37,608 bases of DNA from Desulfosporosinus metallidurans (GCF_001936615.1 NZ_MLBF01000045.1:1-37608), one strand, 5' to 3'; counted from the first letter of the stretch, positions 7,735 to 16,740 are shown. The notes: generated by a model from the letters alone, not told the origin. Translations and numbers: made by a program.

Positions 7735-8472
7735 TTAAGCCGTTCCAATCACTTCGTCAATCATCTTCAAAAGATAATCCGGGAAGTCATCCGAATCATG
7801 TTCAACCGATGTGAGTCGCTGTTTCATTCTTTTTCCGACTTCAACAGCCTCTTCTTGATTACCATACTTGCAGAGTAACTCCAATTCCTCGATCCTCTCA
7901 AACAAGGCTTCTGTACAAGCACTTGCATGTCTGTAACTTAAAAAATCGCCTTGCAAAAACCAACCCAAAGTCTTTTCAAAATGCTCTATAATAACTTGTG
8001 GATTGATACTTACCTTTCTTAGTACCATGTCTTTTCCAAGGACTTCCTCGGACAGATCCCTTATCTGAAACTCCATATTAAAGCCCTCAAAGGCTGTCAG
8101 GGCTCGTCCAAAATCAGGTAAAGGAATATTCTTGCCATCTATCACCAGATAAACTTGATTTTCTTCTTCAGCATGTTGAATCCGGCATGTTCCAATGCTA
8201 TTAAGGCTATATTGCTCCTTGTTGATGTGAATTGCATTATCAATAAAATACCTATCCGGCTTACGTGCAAGCGTTTTATATCCTATTCCGGTCAATATTT
8301 TCTGATGCAAATGTTCGATTGCCACAGCTTGATTTTCTTCAGGCTTAACGAGTATCTCGAACTGATAATCGCCCTCCAATTCTTCTGCTTTCCATACAGA
8401 AAATCCAGGCATAATCATATTAGAAATCTCAAATCGATGTATCATTCCGTCAACATCGAGGGTTGATTGCAA
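7735..8472 (-). CDS. uncharacterised protein, copy 1 (lacks the zinc ribbon)
   Basis: About 240 residues, close to 85% identical by eye to residues 50-290 of the protein at 26369-27241. Shared runs include MHRFEISNMIMPGFSVWKA and RIQHAEEENQVYLVIDGKN. I believe the pair belongs to a DUF7685/DUF7713-type family of unknown function, but that name is from memory. Copy 2 has an N-terminal CxxC...CxxC zinc ribbon; copy 1 begins only after it. The assigned TTG start touches GGAG with no spacing. An internal ATG at DVDGM could be used instead. It may be a shortened functional paralogue or a 5'-truncated gene. Its own terminator lies at 7646-7677. Confidence 0.7.
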   Translation of the reverse strand: MQSTLDVDGMIHRFEISNMIMPGFSVWKAEELEGDYQFEILVKPEENQAVAIEHLHQKILTGIGYKTLARKPDRYFIDNAIHINKEQYSLNSIGTCRIQHAEEENQVYLVIDGKNIPLPDFGRALTAFEGFNMEFQIRDLSEEVLGKDMVLRKVSINPQVIIEHFEKTLGWFLQGDFLSYRHASACTEALFERIEELELLCKYGNQEEAVEVGKRMKQRLTSVEHDSDDFPDYLLKMIDEVIGTA

Positions 8473-8515
8473 CTCCTTTTGGATACTAGGTTTCTTAATT
8501 GATCAAGTGCTTGTA

Positions 8516-8549
8516 CCCTGCCAGTGACTGATTTTTTTATAATATTCAT
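8516..8549. repeat. dispersed ~34-bp repeat, copy 3 (diverged)
   Basis: CCCTGCCAGTGACTGAT through ATAATATTCAT resembles the copies at 174 and 7484 with several substitutions. It is intergenic. Confidence 0.4.
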
Positions 8550-8626
8550 GAGATATTTCCATTTCGGCTGAGATCTTTATTGGACAGTTTTAAGGTTTCA
8601 AGGTTTGCCCATTCGAACACATTCTT

Positions 8627-9997
8627 TTATAACTTACTCTTCCTAACCTCATCAATAAATGCCGGTCTTTTCTTAAACTCCATAAGCAGTTTATTGAGCA
8701 TATGTGTCCAGCCATCCTTGTCCTTTAAATGCTTTAAATAGATTGCTTTAACCTTCCCAAGATATTTAACAGCTTCCTTGTATGTTTTTCTATCACCATT
8801 TGGAATTCTACGATATGCTTTTTTGTAGTAGTACTCCAGAATTTCTTTTGGATATTCTTTTTCAAGTTTTTGTGCGAATATGTCGAAATCAGAAAAACTG
8901 GCATATCCCCATTGGTTTTTTGGTGGGGAAATCATCGTTTTAATAACAGTGTCCTTCATTCCCTTTTCAAGACAAATACTCATATAATCATGAATATTGT
9001 TGTTCTGAGCCTCATCAAATATTTCGGGTTCAATTTTTTCCCAATCAGATTCAGATAGATAATTTTTCATTCTCTTATATTCTTCAAAATACCTTTTGTG
9101 ATGGGTCGTTTTATATACTAGAATCAGCTTCTCTTTCGCCTTTTCATAGTCACCATTTTTATAAAATGTAAATAGTCTTTCCAAAACATAGCTTTCACTA
9201 TTTTTTCTTTGCATTGCAATTTTAGCAATCGATTCAAGATGGTCCCTATCCTGTAACTTCGAATAATGGTCAATTAGATAATCATATAGCTCGGTTAGTC
9301 TTCCGTCTCCCTGCTCGATACCCTTTTGAGCTATTTCAAGCGCCAATTTCTTATTTCGTTTGCCGATATAATATTGGACTAAATCCCAATAATCCATCCC
9401 ATATTGAAGGTTTTTAAGTCTCTCCTCCAAGTATCTGGAATCATCCTTTAGCTGATCCCTGTAAATCCGCATGACAAGCTTCTTTCTCCAATCGGACTGC
9501 CTACGATTAAGCTTTTGCACAAGAAATTCCCATTCGTCTTTTTCTTTGCACAATTCAAAAAACAGATCCATTAGACCGTCATCAAAACCGGAATTACCTG
9601 CATCATATTCAACAAAAGCTGCCTCCATGAATCGGCGCTTAGCTTCAGGTGTAATATTATCTTCCTTTATCAAGACTGAAATCTTCTCTAGCCATTCATA
9701 AACCTCCTCTTCTTCCTCCTCAGGGCCTCCTCCATAGCAATTAAATTCAGAAATTATGCTCTGAGCATTGTTCCAATATTCGAATAACAGCTCATCATGA
9801 ATTTTGGGAGATTTACTTTTCTTGTTTGAATTTGAAGCTTTCTTATTTGTATCGCAATTTTGTTCAAGCCATTCCAGCACATGCAATCTTGCCTGTCCTT
9901 CTCTTTGTATGAGATTCATGATTAACTTTATGAGTTCATTTGAATTCAAACTCTCTAGCCCGTCTTTAATCGAAAACTCACTCATAATTTGTTCCAT
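8627..9997 (-). CDS. helical-repeat (TPR-like) cytoplasmic protein of unknown function
   Basis: 456 residues, almost entirely predicted helix with irregular 34-40-residue repeats rich in Tyr, Leu and Lys (for example LALEIAQKGIEQGDGRLTEL). This is the look of TPR/SEL1-like scaffolds. An acidic run of six Glu lies near residue 93. The C-terminus (KAIYLKHLKDKDGW...KKRPAFIDEVRK) resembles the tail of SWIM-zinc-finger-associated proteins, a family whose finger appears as a fragment at 24806. No signal peptide or membrane segment. Two ATGs (9997 and 9985) compete for the start; the GAGG upstream spaces better to the second. It appears to be monocistronic. Confidence 0.7.
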   Translation of the reverse strand: MEQIMSEFSIKDGLESLNSNELIKLIMNLIQREGQARLHVLEWLEQNCDTNKKASNSNKKSKSPKIHDELLFEYWNNAQSIISEFNCYGGGPEEEEEEVYEWLEKISVLIKEDNITPEAKRRFMEAAFVEYDAGNSGFDDGLMDLFFELCKEKDEWEFLVQKLNRRQSDWRKKLVMRIYRDQLKDDSRYLEERLKNLQYGMDYWDLVQYYIGKRNKKLALEIAQKGIEQGDGRLTELYDYLIDHYSKLQDRDHLESIAKIAMQRKNSESYVLERLFTFYKNGDYEKAKEKLILVYKTTHHKRYFEEYKRMKNYLSESDWEKIEPEIFDEAQNNNIHDYMSICLEKGMKDTVIKTMISPPKNQWGYASFSDFDIFAQKLEKEYPKEILEYYYKKAYRRIPNGDRKTYKEAVKYLGKVKAIYLKHLKDKDGWTHMLNKLLMEFKKRPAFIDEVRKSKL

Positions 9998-10153
9998 CCT
10001 CTACAATTAAAATGCAATTCACTATGTAACTCCTGTAATAACACAAAGCACCCCTTTTTTCCTCTTAAGTTATATCAGAAATTCCGTAGAAAAGGCCCCC
10101 ACCGTTTTCGATGAGAGCCGAATGATTAGGATAGCTTCGCTTGGACAACTTGG

Positions 10154-10807
10154 TTAGGAAATACTTCTCATCATTTCTTCTGTAGTAGGTATCTTTAAAA
10201 ACCTATTACGAACAGCCTTTAAAGAAAATATCTTATATTCAAGGAACCTGAGTGCTGAGTTAGTCATCCAGTAAACACTAAGGACAGCAGGAGCTTTCCA
10301 AAGAAATACTAGTCCAATCGCTACTGGTACAATAAACATTAGAAACGATTTAACTTCTGCTGTAAAACCACCTAATGCTTGGAAGACACCCGCCAAGATA
10401 GGAAGAACGTGTAATGAATCGGGAGCATGAACACTTAATACCCAAGGGACCAACATACTTCCCACTGAAGTACTTAAATTAATAATCGAAGCGTACAGAG
10501 AAAATAGGATCGGGGCTTGAACTACGAGCAATAACGTAGATAGGAAAGTGTTCACCTTATATTTAGAGGCGATCTTCAATAATTCTTTATCTATCTTTTC
10601 GGTCTGATTCTTAAATTTAGTGGTTAAAAAAGATTTGACCTGATTAAGATTAGACGTTGTGAATTGATCTTTATGTTGTTTTGCGGATAAAGGAAGGAGA
10701 CATAACCTTATAACCAAGGTTACTAGAATCACAGCGATAAACCAGTCCCCTGTCAAGCCTATAAATTTTGTCAATAAGACAGTAAATGAAGAACTAAAAA
10801 TACTCAT
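10154..10807 (-). CDS. YidC/Oxa1-family membrane insertase paralogue
   Basis: 217 residues with the YidC/Oxa1 layout: a helix, then TLVIRLCLLPLSAKQHKDQ (TM-start and basic cytoplasmic loop), a coiled-coil hairpin (about 60-85), and four more hydrophobic segments. These include FLSTLLLVVQAPILFSLYASI and SVYWMTNSALRFLEYK near the end. The conserved intramembrane Arg of Gram-positive YidC is probably R34. Start ATG with GGAGGAAAAAC in front. The canonical gene sits by rnpA/rpmH; this one instead follows a small membrane protein gene by 11 nt, so it is a dedicated or accessory insertase. The C-terminal tail is short. Family is confident, substrate is not. Confidence 0.85.
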   Translation of the reverse strand: MSIFSSSFTVLLTKFIGLTGDWFIAVILVTLVIRLCLLPLSAKQHKDQFTTSNLNQVKSFLTTKFKNQTEKIDKELLKIASKYKVNTFLSTLLLVVQAPILFSLYASIINLSTSVGSMLVPWVLSVHAPDSLHVLPILAGVFQALGGFTAEVKSFLMFIVPVAIGLVFLWKAPAVLSVYWMTNSALRFLEYKIFSLKAVRNRFLKIPTTEEMMRSIS

Positions 10808-10818
10808 GTTTTTCCTCC

Positions 10819-11082
10819 TTAGTTTTTATAACTCAAACTAAGGAGAAGATGTGGTGGATCATCATCAGTATCAATCTTAATCATTCTTCGAACAATCAAA
10901 TACTTATTTGCTAAAATAGTCAACCCATTTGAGATAAGTCTAGAAATACCAATGTTCTTGCTCTCTGATGCTTTAAAACAATATTTGCCACGTTTAACGA
11001 AGGTAAAACCTAGCCAAGATAAAGCCAGTATGATTGTAACGTTGAAAAGTAGTAATAACCAAACATGATTATCTATCGGCAC
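10819..11082 (-). CDS. small single-pass membrane protein upstream of the YidC paralogue
   Basis: 87 residues. One N-terminal transmembrane helix (VWLLLLFNVTIILALSWLGF) precedes a basic linker and a C-terminal domain ending DPPHLLLSLSYKN. GTG start behind GGAGGTGAGCCA. Gap to the yidC-like gene is 11 nt, so the two are co-transcribed. The arrangement loosely recalls FliO (TM plus small beta domain), but I would not assign it there. It could be a partner or a substrate of the insertase. Confidence 0.65.
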   Translation of the reverse strand: MPIDNHVWLLLLFNVTIILALSWLGFTFVKRGKYCFKASESKNIGISRLISNGLTILANKYLIVRRMIKIDTDDDPPHLLLSLSYKN

Positions 11083-11268
11083 TGGCTCACCTCCAAAAAC
11101 AACTTTAATTAGATAATTATATACTCACTATCAAACGATCACAAGTTATTTAATACGTCTATTTTATACGTAATTTTGCGCTAGGAGATACCGGTTGAGC
11201 CCGGTACCCCCTTTGCTTAGAAATGAATTCATAACTAAACTATGCTGTATTCTTATCTTCGCGCCTGC

Positions 11269-13383
11269 TCATTTAAGCTGCTGATTATTCCGGAAAAAAT
11301 CTTGCCAAGGATCATTGCCGCCGATCCGCCGGAGCGCCTCCGCCATATCGATACCGTCGGGAGCCACCGTGTCCAGTTCAGCCCACGCGATGGGCATGGA
11401 CACCCCGGCCCCTTTCCTCGCTCTCAGGGAATATGGGGCAATGCTGGTAGCACCTCTGCCGTTGCGTATCCAGTCGATGAAGATCTTGTTGGTACGCTTG
11501 GCCTTTCTCACATTGCTTGTGTAGCGGTCTGGCCACTTCTGCTCCATCACATCGGCAACGCGCTTGGCAAAATTATGAAACCCATCCCAGGCAACGGCAG
11601 GTTTTAAAGGGACAACCACATGGTATCCTTTGCCGCCGCTGGTCTTAAGATACGAGTTCAGGGAAAGTTCAGCAAGAATATTTTTCACATCCCGCACACC
11701 CTGGCGCACCCTGCTCAGATCCATTCCCTCATCCGGGTCCAGATCAAAGACCATCAGATCAGGCTTTTCCAGCTCGTCGACACGGCTTCCCCAGGTATGA
11801 AATTCCAGTGTGCCCATTTGTGCTTCGGCGATCAGCCCGGATGTATTCTCAATATAGAAGTAGTCTTCCAGTTCTCCGCCGCCGGTGGAAATAGGAATGG
11901 TCACGATTCCTTTGCTGCCCGGACCGGGATGCTTCTTATAAAAGCAGGTCTGGGAGATGCCCTTGGGACAGCGTACAATGCTGAGGATCCTGCGGCTCAC
12001 ATAAGGCAGCATGCGCTCCGCCACCTGGGCGTAATACCGGATCACATCCACTTTGGTGATTTCCGAATCGGCAAAGATCACCTTATCTGGGTTGCTGATC
12101 TTAATTCCTTCAATGATGATACCGTTGGTGTTTACTTCCACAACGCTCTCTGCTTTTTTAGCACTTGAAGGAGGCTTTAGTTCCTTATCCGCTTTTTCCT
12201 CATCTGCGTTTTCCTTTTTGATATCCCTGGGATTCTTGTCCCTCCGCAAGCCTTTAAAGCTGGCCTGCCTTAACAGATGGTCTGCGGTCCATTCGGCAAA
12301 TTTAATTTCCGCGACCAGTTCAGGTTTGAGCCAGGTGATCTTTTCCTTCGTCCTGGGCTTGGGCACGAGTTGGAAAGGGGGTTCCATTCTCTTCATGCCC
12401 GCAAATTTTCCCTCCAGCTCTTTCCTGGCAGCTTCGCTCAGGCCGGTGCCGGCACGTCCGGCATAGACTAATTCCCCATCTGCATAAACGCCCAGGAGCA
12501 GGGAACTTACCCCGCTGGTTTTTCTATCGGAAAGCGTATATCCACCGATGACAAATTCCTGCCTTTGATCGCATTTAAGTTTGATCCAGTCGCCGTTTCT
12601 TGCGCCGCTGTAGGCGGAATCGGCTTTTTTGCCGACGATCCCTTCCATGCCTGCCTCACAGGCCGCGCGGAAACTTTCCTTGCCGTTTCCACTCACATGT
12701 CGGCTATAGTGGAGGTTCTGGGGGGCATCCTTCAGCAAAGCTTCAAGGGTTTCCTTCCTGTCAATCAGGCGGTGTCCCCGAAGGTCCGCTCCATCTAGCG
12801 CCAGGAGATCAAAGACGATATAGGTCAGGTTTTTGGCCTGGGGATTTTTCAGATAGTTCTGCAGAGCCTGAAAATCCGTCTTCCCCGCTGCGTCTGTGAT
12901 GGCCATTTCGCCGTCCAGGATCATCGCCCTACCGCCGACCCATTCAACGAGGGAAGAGGCGACATCCCGGAACCGTTCGGTATAATCATGGCCGTTCCTG
13001 GTGATAAGCCGGACGCTGTTGCCTTCAATATACGCCAGTATCCTGTAGCCGTCGTATTTCAACTCATAAAGCCAATCCTCACCCTTAGGAGGGGTATGGA
13101 CTAATTGGGCCAGCTGCACGCCGGTACTGCTGAAGGGGTTGCTCGTGATCTTTTCGTCTTCCCCTTCTTCAATTTCCATCATGGTGCGTCCGGTTCTGAT
13201 ACTGGTGGTAAATTCAGAAATCCAGTCGGCAGTTTTGGCATACTCATCTTTTTCTTTAAGTAACAGCCAGTTATCCTGCTTCTCGCTAGCTTTCCCTTTC
13301 AATCGCACCAGAGCCCATTTTCCCTTAAGTCTTCTTCCGTTCAGAACAAACTTCAACACACCTGCACGGAGCCCATCCTCCAC
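11269..13383 (-). CDS. ligD: LigD, ligase and polymerase domains (second part of an amber-split gene)
   Basis: ATP-dependent DNA ligase D of non-homologous end joining. After the tail of the phosphoesterase domain comes the ligase domain with ELKYDGYR (AMP-accepting Lys109) and DGEMAI, then its OB-fold. An acidic/Lys linker (about 390-420) leads to the primase-polymerase domain with FDLDPDE (metal-binding Asp pair), SGGKGYHV and RAKRTNKIFIDW. The order PE-Lig-Pol is typical of Clostridia and Mycobacteria relatives. The frame is continuous with the 13399-13818 segment except for TAG at 13401-13399. GTG 13383 could serve for reinitiation. The gene is noticeably GC-richer than its neighbours. 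Ku is not in this window. Confidence 0.9.
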   Translation of the reverse strand: MEDGLRAGVLKFVLNGRRLKGKWALVRLKGKASEKQDNWLLLKEKDEYAKTADWISEFTTSIRTGRTMMEIEEGEDEKITSNPFSSTGVQLAQLVHTPPKGEDWLYELKYDGYRILAYIEGNSVRLITRNGHDYTERFRDVASSLVEWVGGRAMILDGEMAITDAAGKTDFQALQNYLKNPQAKNLTYIVFDLLALDGADLRGHRLIDRKETLEALLKDAPQNLHYSRHVSGNGKESFRAACEAGMEGIVGKKADSAYSGARNGDWIKLKCDQRQEFVIGGYTLSDRKTSGVSSLLLGVYADGELVYAGRAGTGLSEAARKELEGKFAGMKRMEPPFQLVPKPRTKEKITWLKPELVAEIKFAEWTADHLLRQASFKGLRRDKNPRDIKKENADEEKADKELKPPSSAKKAESVVEVNTNGIIIEGIKISNPDKVIFADSEITKVDVIRYYAQVAERMLPYVSRRILSIVRCPKGISQTCFYKKHPGPGSKGIVTIPISTGGGELEDYFYIENTSGLIAEAQMGTLEFHTWGSRVDELEKPDLMVFDLDPDEGMDLSRVRQGVRDVKNILAELSLNSYLKTSGGKGYHVVVPLKPAVAWDGFHNFAKRVADVMEQKWPDRYTSNVRKAKRTNKIFIDWIRNGRGATSIAPYSLRARKGAGVSMPIAWAELDTVAPDGIDMAEALRRIGGNDPWQDFFRNNQQLK

Positions 13384-13398
13384 ATCCCCATAGGGTTC

Positions 13399-13725
13399 CT
13401 AGTACCCTTCATCCCAGAGCATGACCACACCGCCGCCATATTCCCCTTTGGGAATCGTCCCCTCAAAGTTTCTGTATTCCAGAGGATGCTCTTCCACCCG
13501 TACAGCGAGCCTCTTGTCCCGTGTATCATAGGAAGGACCCTTGGGCACTGCCCAGCTCAATAGAGCTCCGTCCCATTCCAGGCGGAAATCGTAGTGATCT
13601 CTATGGGCCAGATGGTGCTGGACGACATACCTCAGACCCTCTTGGGCAACTTCTGTTATCCCCTCCGGTTCCAAGGTTCTGGCAAAATTCCTTTTCTGGT
13701 TGTACTCGTTGAGTTTTGCAGTCAT
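13399..13725 (-). CDS. ligD: LigD, 3'-phosphoesterase domain (first part of an amber-split gene)
   Basis: The PE domain of LigD trims 3' ends before ligation. It shows the His-rich core QHHLAHRDHYDFRLEWDG, the conserved LLSWAVPKGPS, and GEYGGGVVMLWDEGY, where it stops at TAG. In the family the next residue is normally Trp, and the in-frame continuation EPYGDVEDGL is the expected sequence. So the stop is a one-base change from TGG. The open frame goes back to an ATG at 13818, but MTAKLNEYN at 13725 fits the usual family start. Possible outcomes are a dead gene, a free PE domain plus a Lig-Pol protein, or readthrough. Confidence 0.88.
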   Translation of the reverse strand: MTAKLNEYNQKRNFARTLEPEGITEVAQEGLRYVVQHHLAHRDHYDFRLEWDGALLSWAVPKGPSYDTRDKRLAVRVEEHPLEYRNFEGTIPKGEYGGGVVMLWDEGY

Positions 13726-14024
13726 ATAATCACGCCGGTTCCTTCTCTTTTTCGTAGCTATTGTTTCCAATTGAATTATAAGTATCCGGTCGTTTCCCAT
13801 GCGCTTCCTGTCGATCAATACCCACTGGGCTAATACTTGCTAAATAGAGGTAATAAGCCTCTCATTTGGGATACGGCCATAAGTCGCTTTTTGAAAGACC
13901 TTGACGATCTTATGCCCTGTATACATATCTTCCATATGACCGCTAAGTTGACCAACTCCTTCTGGCGCAAAATATTTTACACCGTTCCAAGCCCTTGCTT
14001 ATCCATCATTGGATTTTCCGGAAT

Positions 14025-16673
14025 TTACTGATCATTAACTTTGTTAACTATTTCTTTCACCTGCAGTTTCGCGGCTGGAGACAAGGCATCTGCCAGGTAA
14101 TTACGATCTATTCCTTTTTTTCCCTGATATTCCTGCTTAATTCTTTCATTAGCCCCGTCGATCTCAACCTTCAGTTCTCTGGCGGATAATAGGGCACATC
14201 CTGCCCCCCTGATAATGAGCTGTTGTAAACCGTCTGACGTTGCAACTGTGATATTATATTTTTTCTGATTATCATGCGCAAATTTTTCAATATACTGGTC
14301 CGCCGTTTGTGCCTCCCTGGTATATATCATATGGATATTATGATAGTCGATTACTTCCTCTAAATGTCCCTGAACACGGTAAGCATCAAACACAACGATA
14401 ATCTTACATTCTCGAATCCCCTGATAATTACTGAGTGCATCCAGCAATTTCATTCTGGCACCGTCCATATTGTCATCTACAAGCTCTTTCAGCTCAGGCC
14501 AGGCATGGATAATATTATAGCCGTCCACAAGGAGATACTCTTCTTTGCTTTCCTTCTCTCTGCTAACATTGGTGATCGGCTCATAATCGCTTTCGCGGGC
14601 TGTATTGCGTCTTTTCCAGGCAGACTTCTTCCCTTGGTTCGCATAGAAGGTTTTATTGATAATTTGGTTAATCTCATCTAAACTGATCCACCGCTCTTCT
14701 GTGTATGAGGCCTGGTTTGGGGCTGTTTCTCCAGACGAGCCTTTTTTCCGAAGATAGCTTTCAACCTGCATGTAGTCCTTTACTGCATCCCAATCCACCA
14801 AAAAACCTGCACCATTGGCACAAAATACAGAACCTGTCGGATTTTCTAAGTCTCTTTCCGAATCATAGCCGAACCTTTCTATGACCTCTTCTGCATTATG
14901 GCATGGTTCGTACCCTTTCAGGCTGCTGAACAGCCTGCCAAGTCCTCTGGTATAGGCGACTACCTCTTTCTGATAATTTCTCATGGTGACAACAGGGGCG
15001 CTCCCCACAAGAACCGCCATCTCGCCATTTGTTTGTGATAGTTCGCATGTACCATGCATTTTCTCAATATCGCTCATAGCTCTTCCAACCATTTTCTCAG
15101 GCAGTTCCAGCTCAAAAGCATAAAACGGCTCTAGCAATATGGATTCTGCCTCTTTTAAACCCTGGCGCACGGCACGGAAGGTAGCCTCTCTAAAGTCACC
15201 CCCTTCGGTATGCTTATTGTGTGCTCGACCTGAAACTAAAGTGATTTTCATATCTGTAATCCCTGACCCAGTTAGAACTCCTTTATGGGCTTTTTCTTCC
15301 AGATGGGATAAAATAAGTCTTTGCCAGCTTTTACTTAAGTTATCTTCACTGCATTCTGCCCCAAACTGAAGACCACTTCCCGACTCACCCGGCGTGAGTA
15401 ACAAGTGGACCTCCGCATAATGCCGCAAGGGCTCAAAGTGCCCCACCCCTTCGACTACATCAGCAATCGTCTCCTTATAGACAATCCTTCCTGCATCGAA
15501 AGCCACATCAACACCAAAACGACTTTGTATAAGGCTCTGCAGAATTTCAATCTGCACCTCTCCCATAATCCGTGCCTGAATTTCCTGCAGCTGCTCATCC
15601 CAGACAATATGAAGTTCCGGCTCTTCTTCTTCAATCTGACGTAACTTAGGCAGCATCACTCTCGGGTCACAGCCTTCCGGCAGAATAATCTCATAGGACA
15701 GTATGGGTTCCAATACTGGTGTATCTGAAGCTTCCTCTATCCCTAAGCCTTCTCCCGGCCTGGTTTGGCCGAGCCCCGTTACTGCGCATACAGAACCTGC
15801 CTCTACCTCGTTCACTGTCTCGAATTTCTGTCCGGAATAGATACGAATTTGATTAACTTTCTCTTTCCAGATGCCATTCGTTAAGACATCTTTTACCTTA
15901 AGTCTTCCGCCTGTCAGCTTCATGTAGGTAAGGCGGTTCCCCTGCTCGTCTCTTGATATTTTGAATAGTTTAGCCCCGAATTCTTCGGGGTAGGAAGGTA
16001 TCATGACATATTTCACAATGCCCTGCATAAATTGCTCAACACCCTCTAATTTTAAAGCGGAACCAAAAAAGCACGGAAAAACTTTGCGCTCCGTGACAGC
16101 TCTTATAATCTGCGAAGTTTCAATATCTCCCTTTTCCAGAAAGGTTTCCATCATTATTTCTTTACGCATGGCCAGCTGGTCGTAGAAATCGTCCGTCTCA
16201 ACTTGTCCAAACTCAATACACCCATCATCCAGCTGCTTTTTCAATTCTTTCATTAATTTGTCCTTATCCGTCCCATTCTGATCCATCTTATTGACGAATA
16301 AAAAAACTGGTATCTGATACGTGTGCAGGAGCCGCCATAATGTTTTGGTATGCCCCTGCACCCCGTCCGCACCGCTTATCACTAAAATGGCATAATCCAG
16401 GACCTGAAGTGTTCTTTCCATTTCGGCCGAAAAATCTACGTGTCCCGGGGTATCCAGTAAGGTAATCTGAGTCTCACCTATCTCAAACATGGCCTGCTTG
16501 GAGAAAATGGTGATTCCTCTTGATCTTTCCAGCTCATAGGTATCTAAATAAGCATCCTTATTATCCACCCTTCCCAATCTGCCAATTTTGCCGCTCAGAT
16601 AAAGCAGACCCTCTGATAATGTCGTCTTGCCCGCATCCACATGTGCCAATATTCCAATGACTATTTTATTCAT
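14025..16673 (-). CDS. Tet(M)/EF-G-like ribosomal GTPase fused to a Rae1/YacP NYN endoribonuclease
   Basis: 882 residues. The first ~650 form a translational GTPase of the tetracycline ribosomal-protection type: P-loop AHVDAGKTT (10-18), RGITI (52-56), DTPGH (74-78), NKMD (128-131), then EF-G domains II-V. From about 711 a NYN domain closely matches B. subtilis Rae1 (YacP), which cleaves mRNA in the ribosomal A site: VDGYNIIHAWPEL (D717), VFDAYRV (D763), TADQYIEK (D792) and VATSDGLQ (D814). All four acidic residues are present, so nuclease activity is plausible. ATG 16673 follows a GAAGGAT site, with a promoter at 16740-16712. Fusions of this kind exist in Clostridia; whether this one gives tetracycline resistance or cuts mRNA is unknown. 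Confidence 0.9.
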   Translation of the reverse strand: MNKIVIGILAHVDAGKTTLSEGLLYLSGKIGRLGRVDNKDAYLDTYELERSRGITIFSKQAMFEIGETQITLLDTPGHVDFSAEMERTLQVLDYAILVISGADGVQGHTKTLWRLLHTYQIPVFLFVNKMDQNGTDKDKLMKELKKQLDDGCIEFGQVETDDFYDQLAMRKEIMMETFLEKGDIETSQIIRAVTERKVFPCFFGSALKLEGVEQFMQGIVKYVMIPSYPEEFGAKLFKISRDEQGNRLTYMKLTGGRLKVKDVLTNGIWKEKVNQIRIYSGQKFETVNEVEAGSVCAVTGLGQTRPGEGLGIEEASDTPVLEPILSYEIILPEGCDPRVMLPKLRQIEEEEPELHIVWDEQLQEIQARIMGEVQIEILQSLIQSRFGVDVAFDAGRIVYKETIADVVEGVGHFEPLRHYAEVHLLLTPGESGSGLQFGAECSEDNLSKSWQRLILSHLEEKAHKGVLTGSGITDMKITLVSGRAHNKHTEGGDFREATFRAVRQGLKEAESILLEPFYAFELELPEKMVGRAMSDIEKMHGTCELSQTNGEMAVLVGSAPVVTMRNYQKEVVAYTRGLGRLFSSLKGYEPCHNAEEVIERFGYDSERDLENPTGSVFCANGAGFLVDWDAVKDYMQVESYLRKKGSSGETAPNQASYTEERWISLDEINQIINKTFYANQGKKSAWKRRNTARESDYEPITNVSREKESKEEYLLVDGYNIIHAWPELKELVDDNMDGARMKLLDALSNYQGIRECKIIVVFDAYRVQGHLEEVIDYHNIHMIYTREAQTADQYIEKFAHDNQKKYNITVATSDGLQQLIIRGAGCALLSARELKVEIDGANERIKQEYQGKKGIDRNYLADALSPAAKLQVKEIVNKVNDQ

Positions 16674-16711
16674 AATTTATTTCAAATCCTTCTGTTTCTC
16701 TGATTCTAAAA

Positions 16712-16740
16712 ATCACAGCCCGTATAGGCCTGTATGTCAA
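16712..16740 (-). promoter_or_regulatory. putative sigma-A promoter of the GTPase-NYN gene
   Basis: On the minus strand TTGACA (16740-16735) is followed after 17 nt by TGTGAT (16717-16712), a 4/6 match to the -10 consensus. The spacer holds a partial palindrome around AGGCCT, which could be a regulator site. The ATG is about 39 nt beyond the -10. Confidence 0.5.

Noticed and set aside
11180..11212. Hairpin ACCGG/CCGGT as a terminator of ligD or the YidC pair
   Set aside because: It lies upstream of the YidC operon and on the wrong side of ligD's start, and no T-run follows in a useful direction.
11620..12899. Several long plus-strand frames within ligD
   Set aside because: They are shadows created by the GC-rich codon usage of ligD on the opposite strand. 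None resembles a family.
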